Shown here: positions 43,638 to 51,890 of the stretch, in pieces | Layout of the letters: every line of letters starts with the position of its first letter | Position numbering within the stretch: the first letter of the stretch is position 1 | NCBI GenBank assembly: GCA_023665475.1 | Contig: JAMPEB010000009.1 | Span: 1-64,000, forward strand | Length of the DNA: 64,000 bases | Direction: 5' to 3' | Origin: Lachnoclostridium sp. | GTDB lineage: Bacteria; Bacillota; Clostridia; Lachnospirales; Lachnospiraceae | Made by a program: the position numbers and the translations under genes | Notes under the pieces: generated by a model | What the model saw: the letters and a program-made list of their open reading frames with translations, nothing else | Databases searched by the model: none | What the model was told of the DNA's origin: nothing

Positions 43638-44972
43638 TCATTCCTCTGTTTCTGCTTTCTTTTCTAAATACTGTAATTTCATATACGCAGTATATGCCGG
43701 ATTATCGTTGTATTCCGCGCTAAGAACATCCAGCCTCTCTTTCAATTCATCCATTCTCTCCTGCGATATATTATCGTTCAAAGCTTTAAAATACTCCTCG
43801 GCTGCGCGGTACATAGCTTCTTTCTTTTCGCTGTATTTTGCCGTCGGAACATCCATAATTTTCTCTGCAATATCCTCAATGCTCTCTCCTGAATACGGCT
43901 CCTCAATATCATTATCCAGCGCAATTAATTCCCCCTGTTCCAAAGATTGGATAATAAAAGGAGAATGTGTTGCACATATAAATTGAACTTGCGGAAACAT
44001 CGTTTTCAAGATGCGTACAATCCGCCTCTGCCAAGTTGGATGAAGACTCAAATCCAGTTCATCAATAATAACTACTCCCGGAGTCAAACGCAGGGCATCC
44101 GCACCCAAATAAGGATTCAGAATGCACATTCTTGTAGCGATATCCGTGACTATTTTGATAACATTTCTATATCCGTCACTTAACGCAGAAAATTCAATGA
44201 CCGTTCCATCCTCCTGCCGGATTCCTATTTCCCCTATTCTGGACGAATGAATGATTTGCTCTCCTTCTTCCAGCTCCCCCGCAAAACTTTCCCTCAACGC
44301 ATTCATAATAATTTCATAAGCATCAAAAGGCTTTCCTTCATTCTCTTCCATAGCCAGATTTGCCAAAAGCCTAATATAATCAAAACCTGTCTGGCTACTC
44401 CTCTTTCTGTCCAAGCACCGTTGATAAGCATCCGTTCTATTTGGAATTTTACTCATCTTTTCCACTCTGTTTTCATTCCATAGCCGAGCCGAGCTGAGAT
44501 ACAATACCAATGGCAACACCAACTTTTCATCTGAGCCGTCTGCCGCCTTAATTAAATTTTCCCAAGCATTCACTATCTGCTGCATAGGATTTTTCCCGGC
44601 AAATTTCGTCCTGCTCCCTTCCTTTTCAAGTATTCTTTGAAAAGGAATCCGCTTATCATCCCATTTCATCACACAGTTAATCGAACACGGAAACTGCGGC
44701 ACTCCATGCGGAGTCGCCAGCATCTTAGAAAATTTATTGTTTTTTCTGCGAACATCCGCATCGGATAGATTTTGAACAAAACGGCTGGGAACATATTCCT
44801 TAAATGCAGCTAAATACGCTCCCAGCATAACAGACACCGCTTCAAGCACAGAAGTTTTGCCGGAGGCATTTTTTCCAATAAATACATTTATTCCCGGATT
44901 CAAGTGAAATGTGGTATTTTCAAACTTTCTATAGTTGGAAAGTGATATACTGTCTATAAAGAAATCTTTCAT
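43638..44972 (-). CDS. ptuA: PtuA-like SMC-type ATPase (Septu)
   Basis: A 444-aa ABC/SMC-type AAA ATPase. Walker A GKNASGKTS near 33, the signature-like FSALSDGYRNVIKIV near 265, Walker B VVIIDELDLSLHPTWQ near 306 and the His switch CATHSPF near 338 are present. ATG 44972 follows GGAGA. The ATPase acts as sensor and regulator of the HNH nuclease in Septu. A sigma-A promoter at 45017-45045 starts the two-gene operon. Confidence 0.9.
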   Translation of the reverse strand: MKDFFIDSISLSNYRKFENTTFHLNPGINVFIGKNASGKTSVLEAVSVMLGAYLAAFKEYVPSRFVQNLSDADVRRKNNKFSKMLATPHGVPQFPCSINCVMKWDDKRIPFQRILEKEGSRTKFAGKNPMQQIVNAWENLIKAADGSDEKLVLPLVLYLSSARLWNENRVEKMSKIPNRTDAYQRCLDRKRSSQTGFDYIRLLANLAMEENEGKPFDAYEIIMNALRESFAGELEEGEQIIHSSRIGEIGIRQEDGTVIEFSALSDGYRNVIKIVTDIATRMCILNPYLGADALRLTPGVVIIDELDLSLHPTWQRRIVRILKTMFPQVQFICATHSPFIIQSLEQGELIALDNDIEEPYSGESIEDIAEKIMDVPTAKYSEKKEAMYRAAEEYFKALNDNISQERMDELKERLDVLSAEYNDNPAYTAYMKLQYLEKKAETEE

Positions 44973-45016
44973 CCCAATCTCCATTCTGCAAGACAACCTT
45001 TTACTATCTAAATTTT

Positions 45017-45045
45017 ATTATAATCTGAAACACCTTAAAATACAA
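45017..45045 (-). promoter_or_regulatory. Promoter of the Septu operon
   Basis: On the minus strand TTGTAT, 17 nt, TATAAT, located 45 nt before the ptuA start and just after the hairpin at 45056. Confidence 0.75.
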
Positions 45046-45055
45046 CCCAAATATA

Positions 45056-45091
45056 GAACTGCCCGCAAATACGAATATTTGCGGACAGTTC
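45056..45091 (-). terminator. Strong hairpin after the lipoprotein gene
   Basis: GAACTGCCCGCAAATA and TATTTGCGGACAGTTC form a 16-bp stem around CGAA/TTCG with one G-T pair. No long T-run follows on either strand, so it may be a weak terminator or an mRNA 3' end stabiliser that insulates ptuA. Confidence 0.6.
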
Positions 45092-45126
45092 CGTCTACAT
45101 ATACTTTTGACTCTCTTTTTCCGTTA

Positions 45127-46464
45127 CTACTCCACATCATCAGAACTTTTTACAAAAATACAGCCTGCTCCGGCCCTCTCTCTATTATCCTCCCAGAATA
45201 ATCCAATGCCATCATAAAAACACAGGAAGCCGCTGCCGTCCTCATACCGATAAGAAGTTTCCACTGTTCCGTCCTCCTTCATATACTGATCCTGACAGAC
45301 CCCGGTATAATAAATCCCCCCTTCTTCCTCGTTATACCATCCTCCCAATGACCAGCGCGTGTTCTCTCTCATGCCATTGCCGCCCCAATTAATTTCAATG
45401 CGGAAAGCCTGTTCTTCACAGGTAATCGTCATAAAACACCACGGATTATCAATGTCGCTCCATGTGCCCACATAAATTTCTTCCGGGCTATCATCTCCCT
45501 GCGGCATACTTGCTGTTCCGAAAGCATCCTGTTCCTCTTCGGATGCCGTAACCCTTGTCAAAATTTGATAAATAGCCCCTTCCCTTGCTTTGAGTCCCCA
45601 ATAGTAAGAATAATAATTATCATAGTCATATATCATCTGTTCGGCCTGCGCTACCGATATGCACTCATAAACATTCACATCCCTTACAAACCCCTGTGCG
45701 GATTCCAATTTCATAGTCGTACCCGTCGCCACTACATAAACATTCTGCGCGCCTGCTTGGGCAAAAGGTTCCGGGCTCATCAGAACATATTCCACATCGC
45801 CGGCTCCATAGCTTTGCAGAAGAGAATTATAAACTACATCATTCGCATAATAGTAGTAAACTTCCGGTGTGTCATCCGGCGCATCAGCAAGATTCTTTTC
45901 CAGAAATCCTATAATGGTATCATCCGCTGTTTTTATCCGATATTGCACATAAAAGCTGTTAGACCAAATATTCAGCGCTTCCCCTAAATCCTCTATATTG
46001 GCATATCGTTCTTCTATGGTGTTTATACCGAATTGCTCTGTTTGGTAGCCGGTAACCATTCTGTCCAGAAGTTTTGCAAAACTATTGTCCGGAGACAGAT
46101 ATTTTCCAAAATCCTCCCACGCATCCGTCACATATTGTACGCATTCCTCCTCTTTATACTTTTCGACATAGCGGCCGCACAAAAGAAGAAACCCCTCGTC
46201 CACAATCTCCGATTCGGTTTTTTCCAGCCTTGCCATGACTCCTGCATCCGCCGCCCCCATCTCATATTCCTCCATCAGATCGGCGGCCTCTTCCGCATCC
46301 TCCAAAGGCGTTTTCTTCGATGCTTTTTCAGATGCTTTTTCCGGCGTTTCCTTCGATCCTCCTATAGGGGCTGCCGTCCCTTCGCTGCCGTCGGAGCCAC
46401 ATCCGCACAGCAGGAACATGACAGTTAAAGTGAGTCCCATTATCATACTTATTGATTTTTTCAT
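45127..46464 (-). CDS. Lipoprotein of unknown function
   Basis: A 445-aa exported lipoprotein; the signal peptide ends LTVMFLLCGC with the lipobox Cys at about 23. A low-complexity linker (EKASEKASKKTP) follows, then an acidic alpha-rich domain and a C-terminal beta-rich lipocalin-like domain (YVGTWSDIDNPWCFMTITCEE...). No catalytic motif recognised. ATG 46464 follows AAGGAG. The IS30 element is inserted 45 bp upstream and may have separated it from its promoter. Confidence 0.8.
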   Translation of the reverse strand: MKKSISMIMGLTLTVMFLLCGCGSDGSEGTAAPIGGSKETPEKASEKASKKTPLEDAEEAADLMEEYEMGAADAGVMARLEKTESEIVDEGFLLLCGRYVEKYKEEECVQYVTDAWEDFGKYLSPDNSFAKLLDRMVTGYQTEQFGINTIEERYANIEDLGEALNIWSNSFYVQYRIKTADDTIIGFLEKNLADAPDDTPEVYYYYANDVVYNSLLQSYGAGDVEYVLMSPEPFAQAGAQNVYVVATGTTMKLESAQGFVRDVNVYECISVAQAEQMIYDYDNYYSYYWGLKAREGAIYQILTRVTASEEEQDAFGTASMPQGDDSPEEIYVGTWSDIDNPWCFMTITCEEQAFRIEINWGGNGMRENTRWSLGGWYNEEEGGIYYTGVCQDQYMKEDGTVETSYRYEDGSGFLCFYDGIGLFWEDNRERAGAGCIFVKSSDDVE

Positions 46465-46495
46465 AGCTTCTCCTTTCACGACTTACCTGTCCTGA

Positions 46496-46509
46496 TTTGT
46501 TATAATATC
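46496..46509. repeat. Left 14-bp direct repeat flanking the IS
   Basis: TTTGTTATAATATC, identical to 48155-48168 on the other side of the element; absent next to the truncated IS copy, so it is target DNA, not IS sequence. Confidence 0.75.
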
Positions 46510-48154
46510 CTTGAATGAAATACTAAACCTTAACTGAAACACCGCCTGATTACATGAAATTGATTTTTGACCCCAAATTCGTTTTTATGGGCTACCTTCC
46601 TTAAATAAAAAGTGCTATAATAAGCATATCCCAGACAGCAGATATATTGAAGGTTGCATAGCAAACAGACGGCTGGCTGATTCTTATGCAAAAGTAATCG
46701 CGACCCGTCTGATAACACCTATTGACAAACCGTTCACTATCTGCATCCAAATCTTTTAGTTACTTTTCAACAAATAAGTCTGGCAGCAAATGCACTTCAT
46801 CTGGCGGGATGAGGTGCATTTTCAGCAATCCCATTAATTCATGGAAATCCCTGTCTTCTTCATCCACTAATTCATACGGGCACTTATTTCCCAGCCCCGG
46901 ACGCTTAATACTGTTTATGTGGTTCATAAGCAGTGTGATATCCTTTTGCGTGTATGGATTAAGGCTCTTCTTTTTAGGAATCGCATATCTGATGAATTCA
47001 TGATTTTTCTCGATGCAGCCTTTTTGCCAGGAAGCCATCGGGTCACAATAGTAAAGATGTGTGCGGTATGTCAGCATACCGTCTTCTTCCGCTGTCAGTT
47101 CTAAATCGTCAACGCGCTTGAACTCGCTTCCATTATCCGTCAAAACAACCGGGAACAGTCTGCGGAATACACCGATTCCCAGACCGGCTTCCAAATAATC
47201 AAATACCCTCTTTACTGACTCTGCCTTCCCGTCCGGCATCAGGAACAGGAGCATTACATTGTTTTTCCGGAAAATCATTGTAAGCAGTCTTTTCCCCTGT
47301 TCCCGGACTCCTTTTACGGTATCCATCCCTACCACTTCGTCTTCCGCATACCGGATATTCACTGCATGTTCAAAATCTGCATAAGTCCGGCACTGGCGGA
47401 ACTCCATGTTTGCAAATCCAGATGAAGGCTGGCGGCTTCCCTTCCGTTGTCTATAGCATGTCTTTCTGCGCAAATCGATGTTCTTTACTGTAAGTTCACC
47501 ATCATCGATATAGTTGTAAAGCGTTCTCAAACATACCGGCATTTCAGCTTTTTGTGCATCCGTAATGCGTATGCCTTTACGACTTTCGGATCTTCTGCGT
47601 GATACCGCAGCATCGGCGTGTTTTGCACTGTAAATGTATTTATCTTTCACGCACAGTTTCTTTTCCGGGCAGTTATTGCAGACATATGGAGCCCTGTCAA
47701 ATTTATTGCATGCCCTGGAAACATATTTTTCACAGTGCTTCCGGCAGTCAAAACATCTGCACCGGCAACAGTTCTGGTCACAATCCCTGTCCCCACAGAC
47801 ATGATGCACAACATGCTGCCTTACATACTTACAGTCTTTTCCAAGAAAATAATTTCCAGCAATAAAAGTTCTGTTCTCCTTTATTTCATGGGCAACCGTA
47901 GACGGATGTCTGCCAAGCAGCATGGCTGTCTTTTTGGGTGAATCCTTATTACATATCCCTGTTTCGATAGCAAGCCGGTCTGATAAATCCATTTGTCCAT
48001 TCTTTTTATAATTGGTCATATCTGCTCCTTCCAGCAGATAGTGAGCGATATAACCACTATATCATTTCCGCCGGAAAAGTCCATTGCAAAAGTAACTTAG
48101 ACCTTTTTAGCCATTTTCAGTTGTCAAAGTACAGGTTTAATTTTTCATTCTAGT
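46510..48154 (-). mobile_element. IS30-family insertion sequence
   Basis: About 1645 bp. Left end CTTGAATGAAATACTAAACC and right end (inverted) CTAGAATGAAAAATTAAACC form imperfect terminal repeats matching at about 18 of 21 positions. One transposase gene is inside. Some 250 bp of non-coding DNA lie between the left end and the transposase stop. A 14-bp direct repeat flanks the element. Confidence 0.8.
46760..48019 (-). CDS. IS30-family transposase
   Basis: A 419-aa DDE transposase. N-terminal HTH (KKTAMLLGRHPSTVAHEIKENR), then a Cys-rich region (CGDRDCDQNCCRCRCFDCRKHC) likely to bind zinc, then the catalytic core with Asp in GMDTVKG, Asp in VLTDNGSEF and Glu in KGCIEKNHEF. All three acids are intact, so it may still be active. 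The start follows GGAAGGAG. Confidence 0.92.
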   Translation of the reverse strand: MTNYKKNGQMDLSDRLAIETGICNKDSPKKTAMLLGRHPSTVAHEIKENRTFIAGNYFLGKDCKYVRQHVVHHVCGDRDCDQNCCRCRCFDCRKHCEKYVSRACNKFDRAPYVCNNCPEKKLCVKDKYIYSAKHADAAVSRRRSESRKGIRITDAQKAEMPVCLRTLYNYIDDGELTVKNIDLRRKTCYRQRKGSRQPSSGFANMEFRQCRTYADFEHAVNIRYAEDEVVGMDTVKGVREQGKRLLTMIFRKNNVMLLFLMPDGKAESVKRVFDYLEAGLGIGVFRRLFPVVLTDNGSEFKRVDDLELTAEEDGMLTYRTHLYYCDPMASWQKGCIEKNHEFIRYAIPKKKSLNPYTQKDITLLMNHINSIKRPGLGNKCPYELVDEEDRDFHELMGLLKMHLIPPDEVHLLPDLFVEK

Positions 48155-48168
48155 TTTGTTATAATATC
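48155..48168. repeat. Right 14-bp direct repeat flanking the IS
   Basis: Second copy of TTTGTTATAATATC, directly after the right IS end. Confidence 0.75.
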
Positions 48169-48341
48169 ATTGTAGCAAATCATAATGACAGCATCTGTCA
48201 AGGGGAAGATACAAAACAAGTTTTTTAGTCAAGCAAAATGCTTCTGTTCCCCCCAAGTCACATTCCCTGAACGAACCAGACAACAAGCAAAACACAACAA
48301 TTGTTACATTACATGCTGGCAGGAAATATGAAATAAAAACA

Positions 48342-48370
48342 TTGACATATGCGCATTAAGTGTGTATAAT
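48342..48370 (+). promoter_or_regulatory. Promoter of hicAB
   Basis: Perfect TTGACA (48342-48347), 17-nt spacer, perfect TATAAT (48365-48370), then GGAGGT and the hicA start. Confidence 0.85.
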
Positions 48371-48429
48371 AGTTAAAAGAAAGGAGGATTTTTAATAAAT
48401 GGAACTGTTATTTTTGCGGAGGTAATGTG

Positions 48430-48600
48430 ATGAAGCAAAGGGATTTAGTAAAAAAGCTTGAAGATGCAGGCTTTATCTTTGAAAGACACGGAAGCAATCA
48501 CGATATCTATGTTAGAGGTGCGGAGAAAGAGGAAGTTCCAAGACATAAAGAAATTGATGAACGATTGGCAAAAGCGATAATAAGAAGAAGAAATTTATAA
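48430..48600 (+). CDS. hicA: HicA-type mRNA interferase toxin
   Basis: A 56-aa HicA with a double-stranded-RNA-binding-like fold. The sequence begins MKQRDLVKKLEDAGFIFERH and the catalytic His lies in RHGSNHDIY (His24 by motif position); the C-terminus is basic (AIIRRRNL). GGAGGT precedes it at a proper distance; a GTG one codon earlier is an alternative start. It is followed by hicB. HicA toxins cleave mRNAs until bound by HicB. Confidence 0.9.
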   Translation: MKQRDLVKKLEDAGFIFERHGSNHDIYVRGAEKEEVPRHKEIDERLAKAIIRRRNL

Positions 48601-48604
48601 ATAC

Positions 48605-48700
48605 TACAGACATTATGTGAATACTAATTCATAAAATGAATATTACTACTAATTCATAAGAATTAGTTACTACGAAATCAATTTACAAGTTGATTAATAC
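48605..48700 (+). promoter_or_regulatory. Hairpin-rich hicA-hicB spacer
   Basis: The 119 nt between the genes hold three small inverted repeats: ATTCAT..ATGAAT, ACTAATTCATAAGAATTAGT, and AATCAATTTACAAGTTGATT. They may be mRNA hairpins that set the toxin:antitoxin ratio or an operator for HicB. Confidence 0.5.
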
Positions 48701-48719
48701 GAATGTATACGGAGAAATG

Positions 48720-49142
48720 ATGATGAAGAATGTATATCCCGTATTTTTTACAATTACAGATACTATTATTTTAGTAGAGGTTCCTGATCTGGAAATTTTA
48801 ACAGAAGGAAATGATATGGTAAATGCGCTTGAGATGGCTAGAGATGCGATAGAATTAAAATGTGTGTCTATGGAAGATGATGGAATAGAAATTCCTTTGC
48901 CATCGGAAATAGGCTCATTAGATGTAAATAGCGGAGCATTTGCAGAAGAAGGAACTACGCTTGTCTCTTTGGTTGATATTGACTCGGGAGAATATAGAAG
49001 AAAAATTGATACAAAAGCAGTGAGAAAAAATGTTACAATTCCAAGTTGGCTGAATTATGAGGCTGAACAAGCTGGGATTAATGTGTCAAGAGTATTACAG
49101 GAAGCGTTGATGGATGTACTTAATGTACAACGAAATTTCTAA
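48720..49142 (+). CDS. hicB: HicB-type antitoxin
   Basis: A 140-aa antitoxin. The N-terminal partial RNase H-like domain (YPVFFTITDTIILVEVPDLEILTEGNDMVNALEMA) and C-terminal DNA-binding ribbon-helix-helix (KNVTIPSWLNYEAEQAGINVSRVLQEAL) are typical of HicB; the RHH suggests autoregulation. Start chosen among three in-frame ATGs by distance from GGAG. Confidence 0.9.
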   Translation: MMKNVYPVFFTITDTIILVEVPDLEILTEGNDMVNALEMARDAIELKCVSMEDDGIEIPLPSEIGSLDVNSGAFAEEGTTLVSLVDIDSGEYRRKIDTKAVRKNVTIPSWLNYEAEQAGINVSRVLQEALMDVLNVQRNF

Positions 49143-49173
49143 ATAAAATTAAATAAGATTTATAATCAGTTAG

Positions 49174-49208
49174 AAGGCATTGGCGGGAAAATCGTTAGTG
49201 CCTTTTAT
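49174..49208 (+). terminator. Terminator of hicAB
   Basis: AAGGCA pairs with TGCCTT around a 19-nt loop with partial inner pairing, followed by TTAT. Confidence 0.6.
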
Positions 49209-49228
49209 AGTGGTTATAAATCTTAAGC

Positions 49229-49444
49229 AATCCTTATTGCATATCCCCGTTTCAATAGCAAGACGGTCTGATAAATCCATTTGTCCCCCATTCTTTTTAT
49301 AATTGGTCATATCTGCTCCTTCCAGCAGATAGTGAGCGATATAACCACTATATCATTTCCGCCGGAAAAGTCCATTGCAAAAGTAACTTAGACCTTTTTA
49401 GCCATTTTCAGTTGTCAAAGTACAGGTTTAATTTTTCATTCTAG
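49229..49444 (-). mobile_element. Truncated second copy of the IS30-family element
   Basis: 216 bp nearly identical to 47941-48153 of the intact IS, in the same orientation: right inverted end, leader, and the first 27 or so codons of the transposase (with one extra GGG). The rest is missing. With the intact IS it brackets hicAB. Confidence 0.9.
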
Positions 49445-49557
49445 CATTTTAGTATAAACATTTTAGCATTTTTAAGATGTGCTATCGTTATTTTTTGCAC
49501 CCAAAGAATTATAATCTTTTTTCTAGTTCAATAAATAGATTTTATGAAACTTACTAT

Positions 49558-50181
49558 TCATAAATTTTCTATCAAATCGTCTACCAATTTTTCTAGTTTT
49601 TTTTGGTCTTCTATTTCTTTCTCCTGTTTTTCAACATAATCTTTTAGTTTAGTGGCAATGCTATCAATTTTTTCTACATCAGCCAATTCAGGTTGAGCGT
49701 CTCCATAAGCTAATGCCGTATGCGATGAATAAAAGCCTTGTGCTGGGTCGGCATATTCATCTAAAATTTCTGCATCTTCTTTTGACAATATCTCCAAGTT
49801 TGAAGGGGCTTTCCTAATAACATCAAAAGAATGTGATTTTAAAACTGTTTCTTTTTGAGATTTTTTCTTTCTTTTAGAACTTTTATTATTGTTTTCATAC
49901 TGGCAATTCTCTTCACCATGCATTATAGCATTAGCTTTAGCATATTTTTCAGCACTGTCAATCAAATCCCTTGCCGCTAACTTCATATCTTCCTCTTTTT
50001 CTTTTTGCTTCGCATCTTCTTTGATTTTTTTGGCCCTTTCTAAATACTCTTTCCCGCGTTTATTATCTAAATCAGCGTTTTTCTTTGTATTTCTATATTT
50101 TTTGCTATTTATATTTTTTATTTGTTGTTCTTCTTTTGTGTCATTTGGTTCCTGTATTATAACTATTGGTATCCTATTCAT
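49558..50181 (-). CDS. Charged coiled-coil protein of unknown function
   Basis: A 207-aa, very Lys/Glu-rich protein. About 15-100 and 170-205 look like coiled coil (YLERAKKIKEDAKQKEKEED; KLKDYVEKQEKEIEDQKKLE). No family recognised. Its DNA is clearly more AT-rich than the flanking core genes, a sign of foreign origin. It is last in a small minus-strand cluster with two short peptides and a membrane protein. Confidence 0.65.
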   Translation of the reverse strand: MNRIPIVIIQEPNDTKEEQQIKNINSKKYRNTKKNADLDNKRGKEYLERAKKIKEDAKQKEKEEDMKLAARDLIDSAEKYAKANAIMHGEENCQYENNNKSSKRKKKSQKETVLKSHSFDVIRKAPSNLEILSKEDAEILDEYADPAQGFYSSHTALAYGDAQPELADVEKIDSIATKLKDYVEKQEKEIEDQKKLEKLVDDLIENL

Positions 50182-50284
50182 TAAAAATCCAACCCTCTTT
50201 CTTAAAAAAACAGAAAATTACAGAATCATTTATCTGGTGCCTCTCTAATTAATATGTTACTTTGGTATAATTTAGCTTCATTAT

Positions 50285-50428
50285 TTAAGTCATAATATTA
50301 TACATAGCACCACCTGTAACTGGAGCAAGAGCGGCTCCCAAAATAGAGGCAGCGCTTGCTACACCTTTTATCGTTTTTTCTGCAACACTTTCCCTGTCAC
50401 AATTAATGATATTTTCATTATTATACAT
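50285..50428 (-). CDS. Short Ala/Gly-rich hydrophobic peptide
   Basis: A 47-aa frame: a polar N-terminal third (MYNNENIINCDRESVAEK) then a hydrophobic segment VASAASILGAALAPVTGGAM. It begins 1 nt after the stop of the preceding 78-aa frame. The pattern recalls small bacteriocin-like or membrane-active peptides, but there is no double-glycine leader cleavage evidence and no strong ribosome site; translation may be coupled. Confidence 0.5.
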   Translation of the reverse strand: MYNNENIINCDRESVAEKTIKGVASAASILGAALAPVTGGAMYNIMT

Positions 50429-50429
50429 C

Positions 50430-50666
50430 TTAAGCATTTATAATTCTACTCTTATTTAAAAATAGATAGCATAAATTTATTGTAGGAATAAAACAGACAG
50501 AGATGCCCCCGATCTGGTCAGAATTGTTGACTGTCTTCACTATAGCTGATTTTTCTTTCTCCTTCAAGCCCCGAATTTGATTCTTTAATGTGGCCTTTCC
50601 GATAGCTACTGCCGCTGCTATCGCGGAAACCACATTGCCACATTTGAGCTTTTCAGACAATCCCAT
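50430..50666 (-). CDS. Short peptide with hydrophobic segments
   Basis: A 78-aa frame, MGLSEKLKCGNVVSAIAAAV followed by AIGKATLKNQ, a charged middle, and a hydrophobic Cys-containing end (ISVCFIPTINLCYLF). No clear ribosome site. Kept because it is tightly coupled with the 47-aa frame and shares an Ala-rich segment. Could be a spurious frame. Confidence 0.4.
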   Translation of the reverse strand: MGLSEKLKCGNVVSAIAAAVAIGKATLKNQIRGLKEKEKSAIVKTVNNSDQIGGISVCFIPTINLCYLFLNKSRIINA

Positions 50667-50730
50667 TGCAAACTTATTAATGATAATGGATATTCTAACG
50701 CGAAATGCCTTTTATTCAATAATACAATTT

Positions 50731-51708
50731 TCAATCTTCTTTCTTTTTCTTGTTTAACTCGTCCAATAATTTACAGTTTTCCATATATTCTATTTGCAAT
50801 GTTTTTAAATTAAATGACCTTGCAAGGAATACCGCTAAAGAATTTTGCGAATTGATAAAGTACCTCCAAAGTTTTCTTGTCCCATAGCCTATCAGAAATA
50901 GGGATATCACCAGTGTCGCAAAGGATGCCAGCTTAACAAACAGAGGCACCCCGATTATGAGGCAAACTGCACCAATGCAGCCTCCTATTCTGTATTCTTT
51001 CTTTAATTCCTCACACAGACTGATGCGTCTCTCCACAAGTACTATTTCATAAGAAATATCCACATAGGGAGTGTCCATATAGCAAGAACTTCTTGGGGAA
51101 TCTTTATCCCCATATACTCCTTGGGACATTTCAACTCTCCCCTTAAACCAATAGAAAAGAAAAGATATTACCATCCCCGTCAAACATACTTTTAACCAAA
51201 ACATTTCTGTGTTTAAGTTTCTTTGGAAAATAACATAATCTGTAATTACTTTATTGTGATCAAAACCTAACATCTCGTCGGTATAGTCAGCCGGAATGTC
51301 ATTCCTCTCTATCCGCCCGGTAAACGGCACATTCACATGAAACCCATCCGGCGTCTTCCACAAAAGTGCAAGGGATTTCTCATCTTTAATCCATATCCTG
51401 ATATACTGCTCCTCATTGAAGGGAATGAGATACCCGATGTATTCCATTCTCCCCCATATGTCAAGGCGGTTTCCGAAATAACTATCACCTTCCCTTGTCG
51501 TTCTCTTATCAAGAGGACTTACTACATAGGATGTAATGGTTCCGGATACATATTTACCCGGCTTAAGACTGCCTTCCGAAAAAGAGGAAATTGGCTGCGG
51601 ATGATAATATGCATAAATTCCTACGATACATGCCATCATTCCACATATATTCAGAAAGAAAATAAACAGACAAATAATTGTTGTGTGGGAAATATGTACT
51701 TTCTTCAT
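50731..51708 (-). CDS. Membrane protein of unknown function
   Basis: A 325-aa protein with an N-terminal membrane helix (TIICLFIFFLNICGMMACIVGIYAYY), an outside domain of about 130 residues (SEGSLKPGKYVSGTITSYVV...), a second helix near 170, and a helix pair near 250-285 before a charged C-terminus. Start behind GAGGAGG. As first gene of the cluster with the short peptides it might be a transporter or immunity factor, but nothing in it proves that. Confidence 0.75.
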   Translation of the reverse strand: MKKVHISHTTIICLFIFFLNICGMMACIVGIYAYYHPQPISSFSEGSLKPGKYVSGTITSYVVSPLDKRTTREGDSYFGNRLDIWGRMEYIGYLIPFNEEQYIRIWIKDEKSLALLWKTPDGFHVNVPFTGRIERNDIPADYTDEMLGFDHNKVITDYVIFQRNLNTEMFWLKVCLTGMVISFLFYWFKGRVEMSQGVYGDKDSPRSSCYMDTPYVDISYEIVLVERRISLCEELKKEYRIGGCIGAVCLIIGVPLFVKLASFATLVISLFLIGYGTRKLWRYFINSQNSLAVFLARSFNLKTLQIEYMENCKLLDELNKKKKED

Positions 51709-51890
51709 CCTGCCTCCTCAACATTTTTCTGCCCTTTGAAAAACGCATCGGCTTTTATACTCTGATACTCATAGACATCTCCAATCACATATGCGACAAT
51801 AGTATTTATAAATGATAGCAATTATTTAATCAATAGCTCCTGAACGATGTACACTTTTTACAATCGGGCAAATCTTACTTGACAGGCTCC

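Noticed and set aside
42974..45000. Retron with PtuAB-type effectors
   Set aside because: The ATPase/HNH pair occurs in some retrons, but no reverse transcriptase or msr/msd-like RNA region is seen on either side.
48169..48341. Possible gene between the IS and hicA
   Set aside because: No frame with a ribosome site; the stretch holds only AT-rich leader DNA before the hicA promoter.
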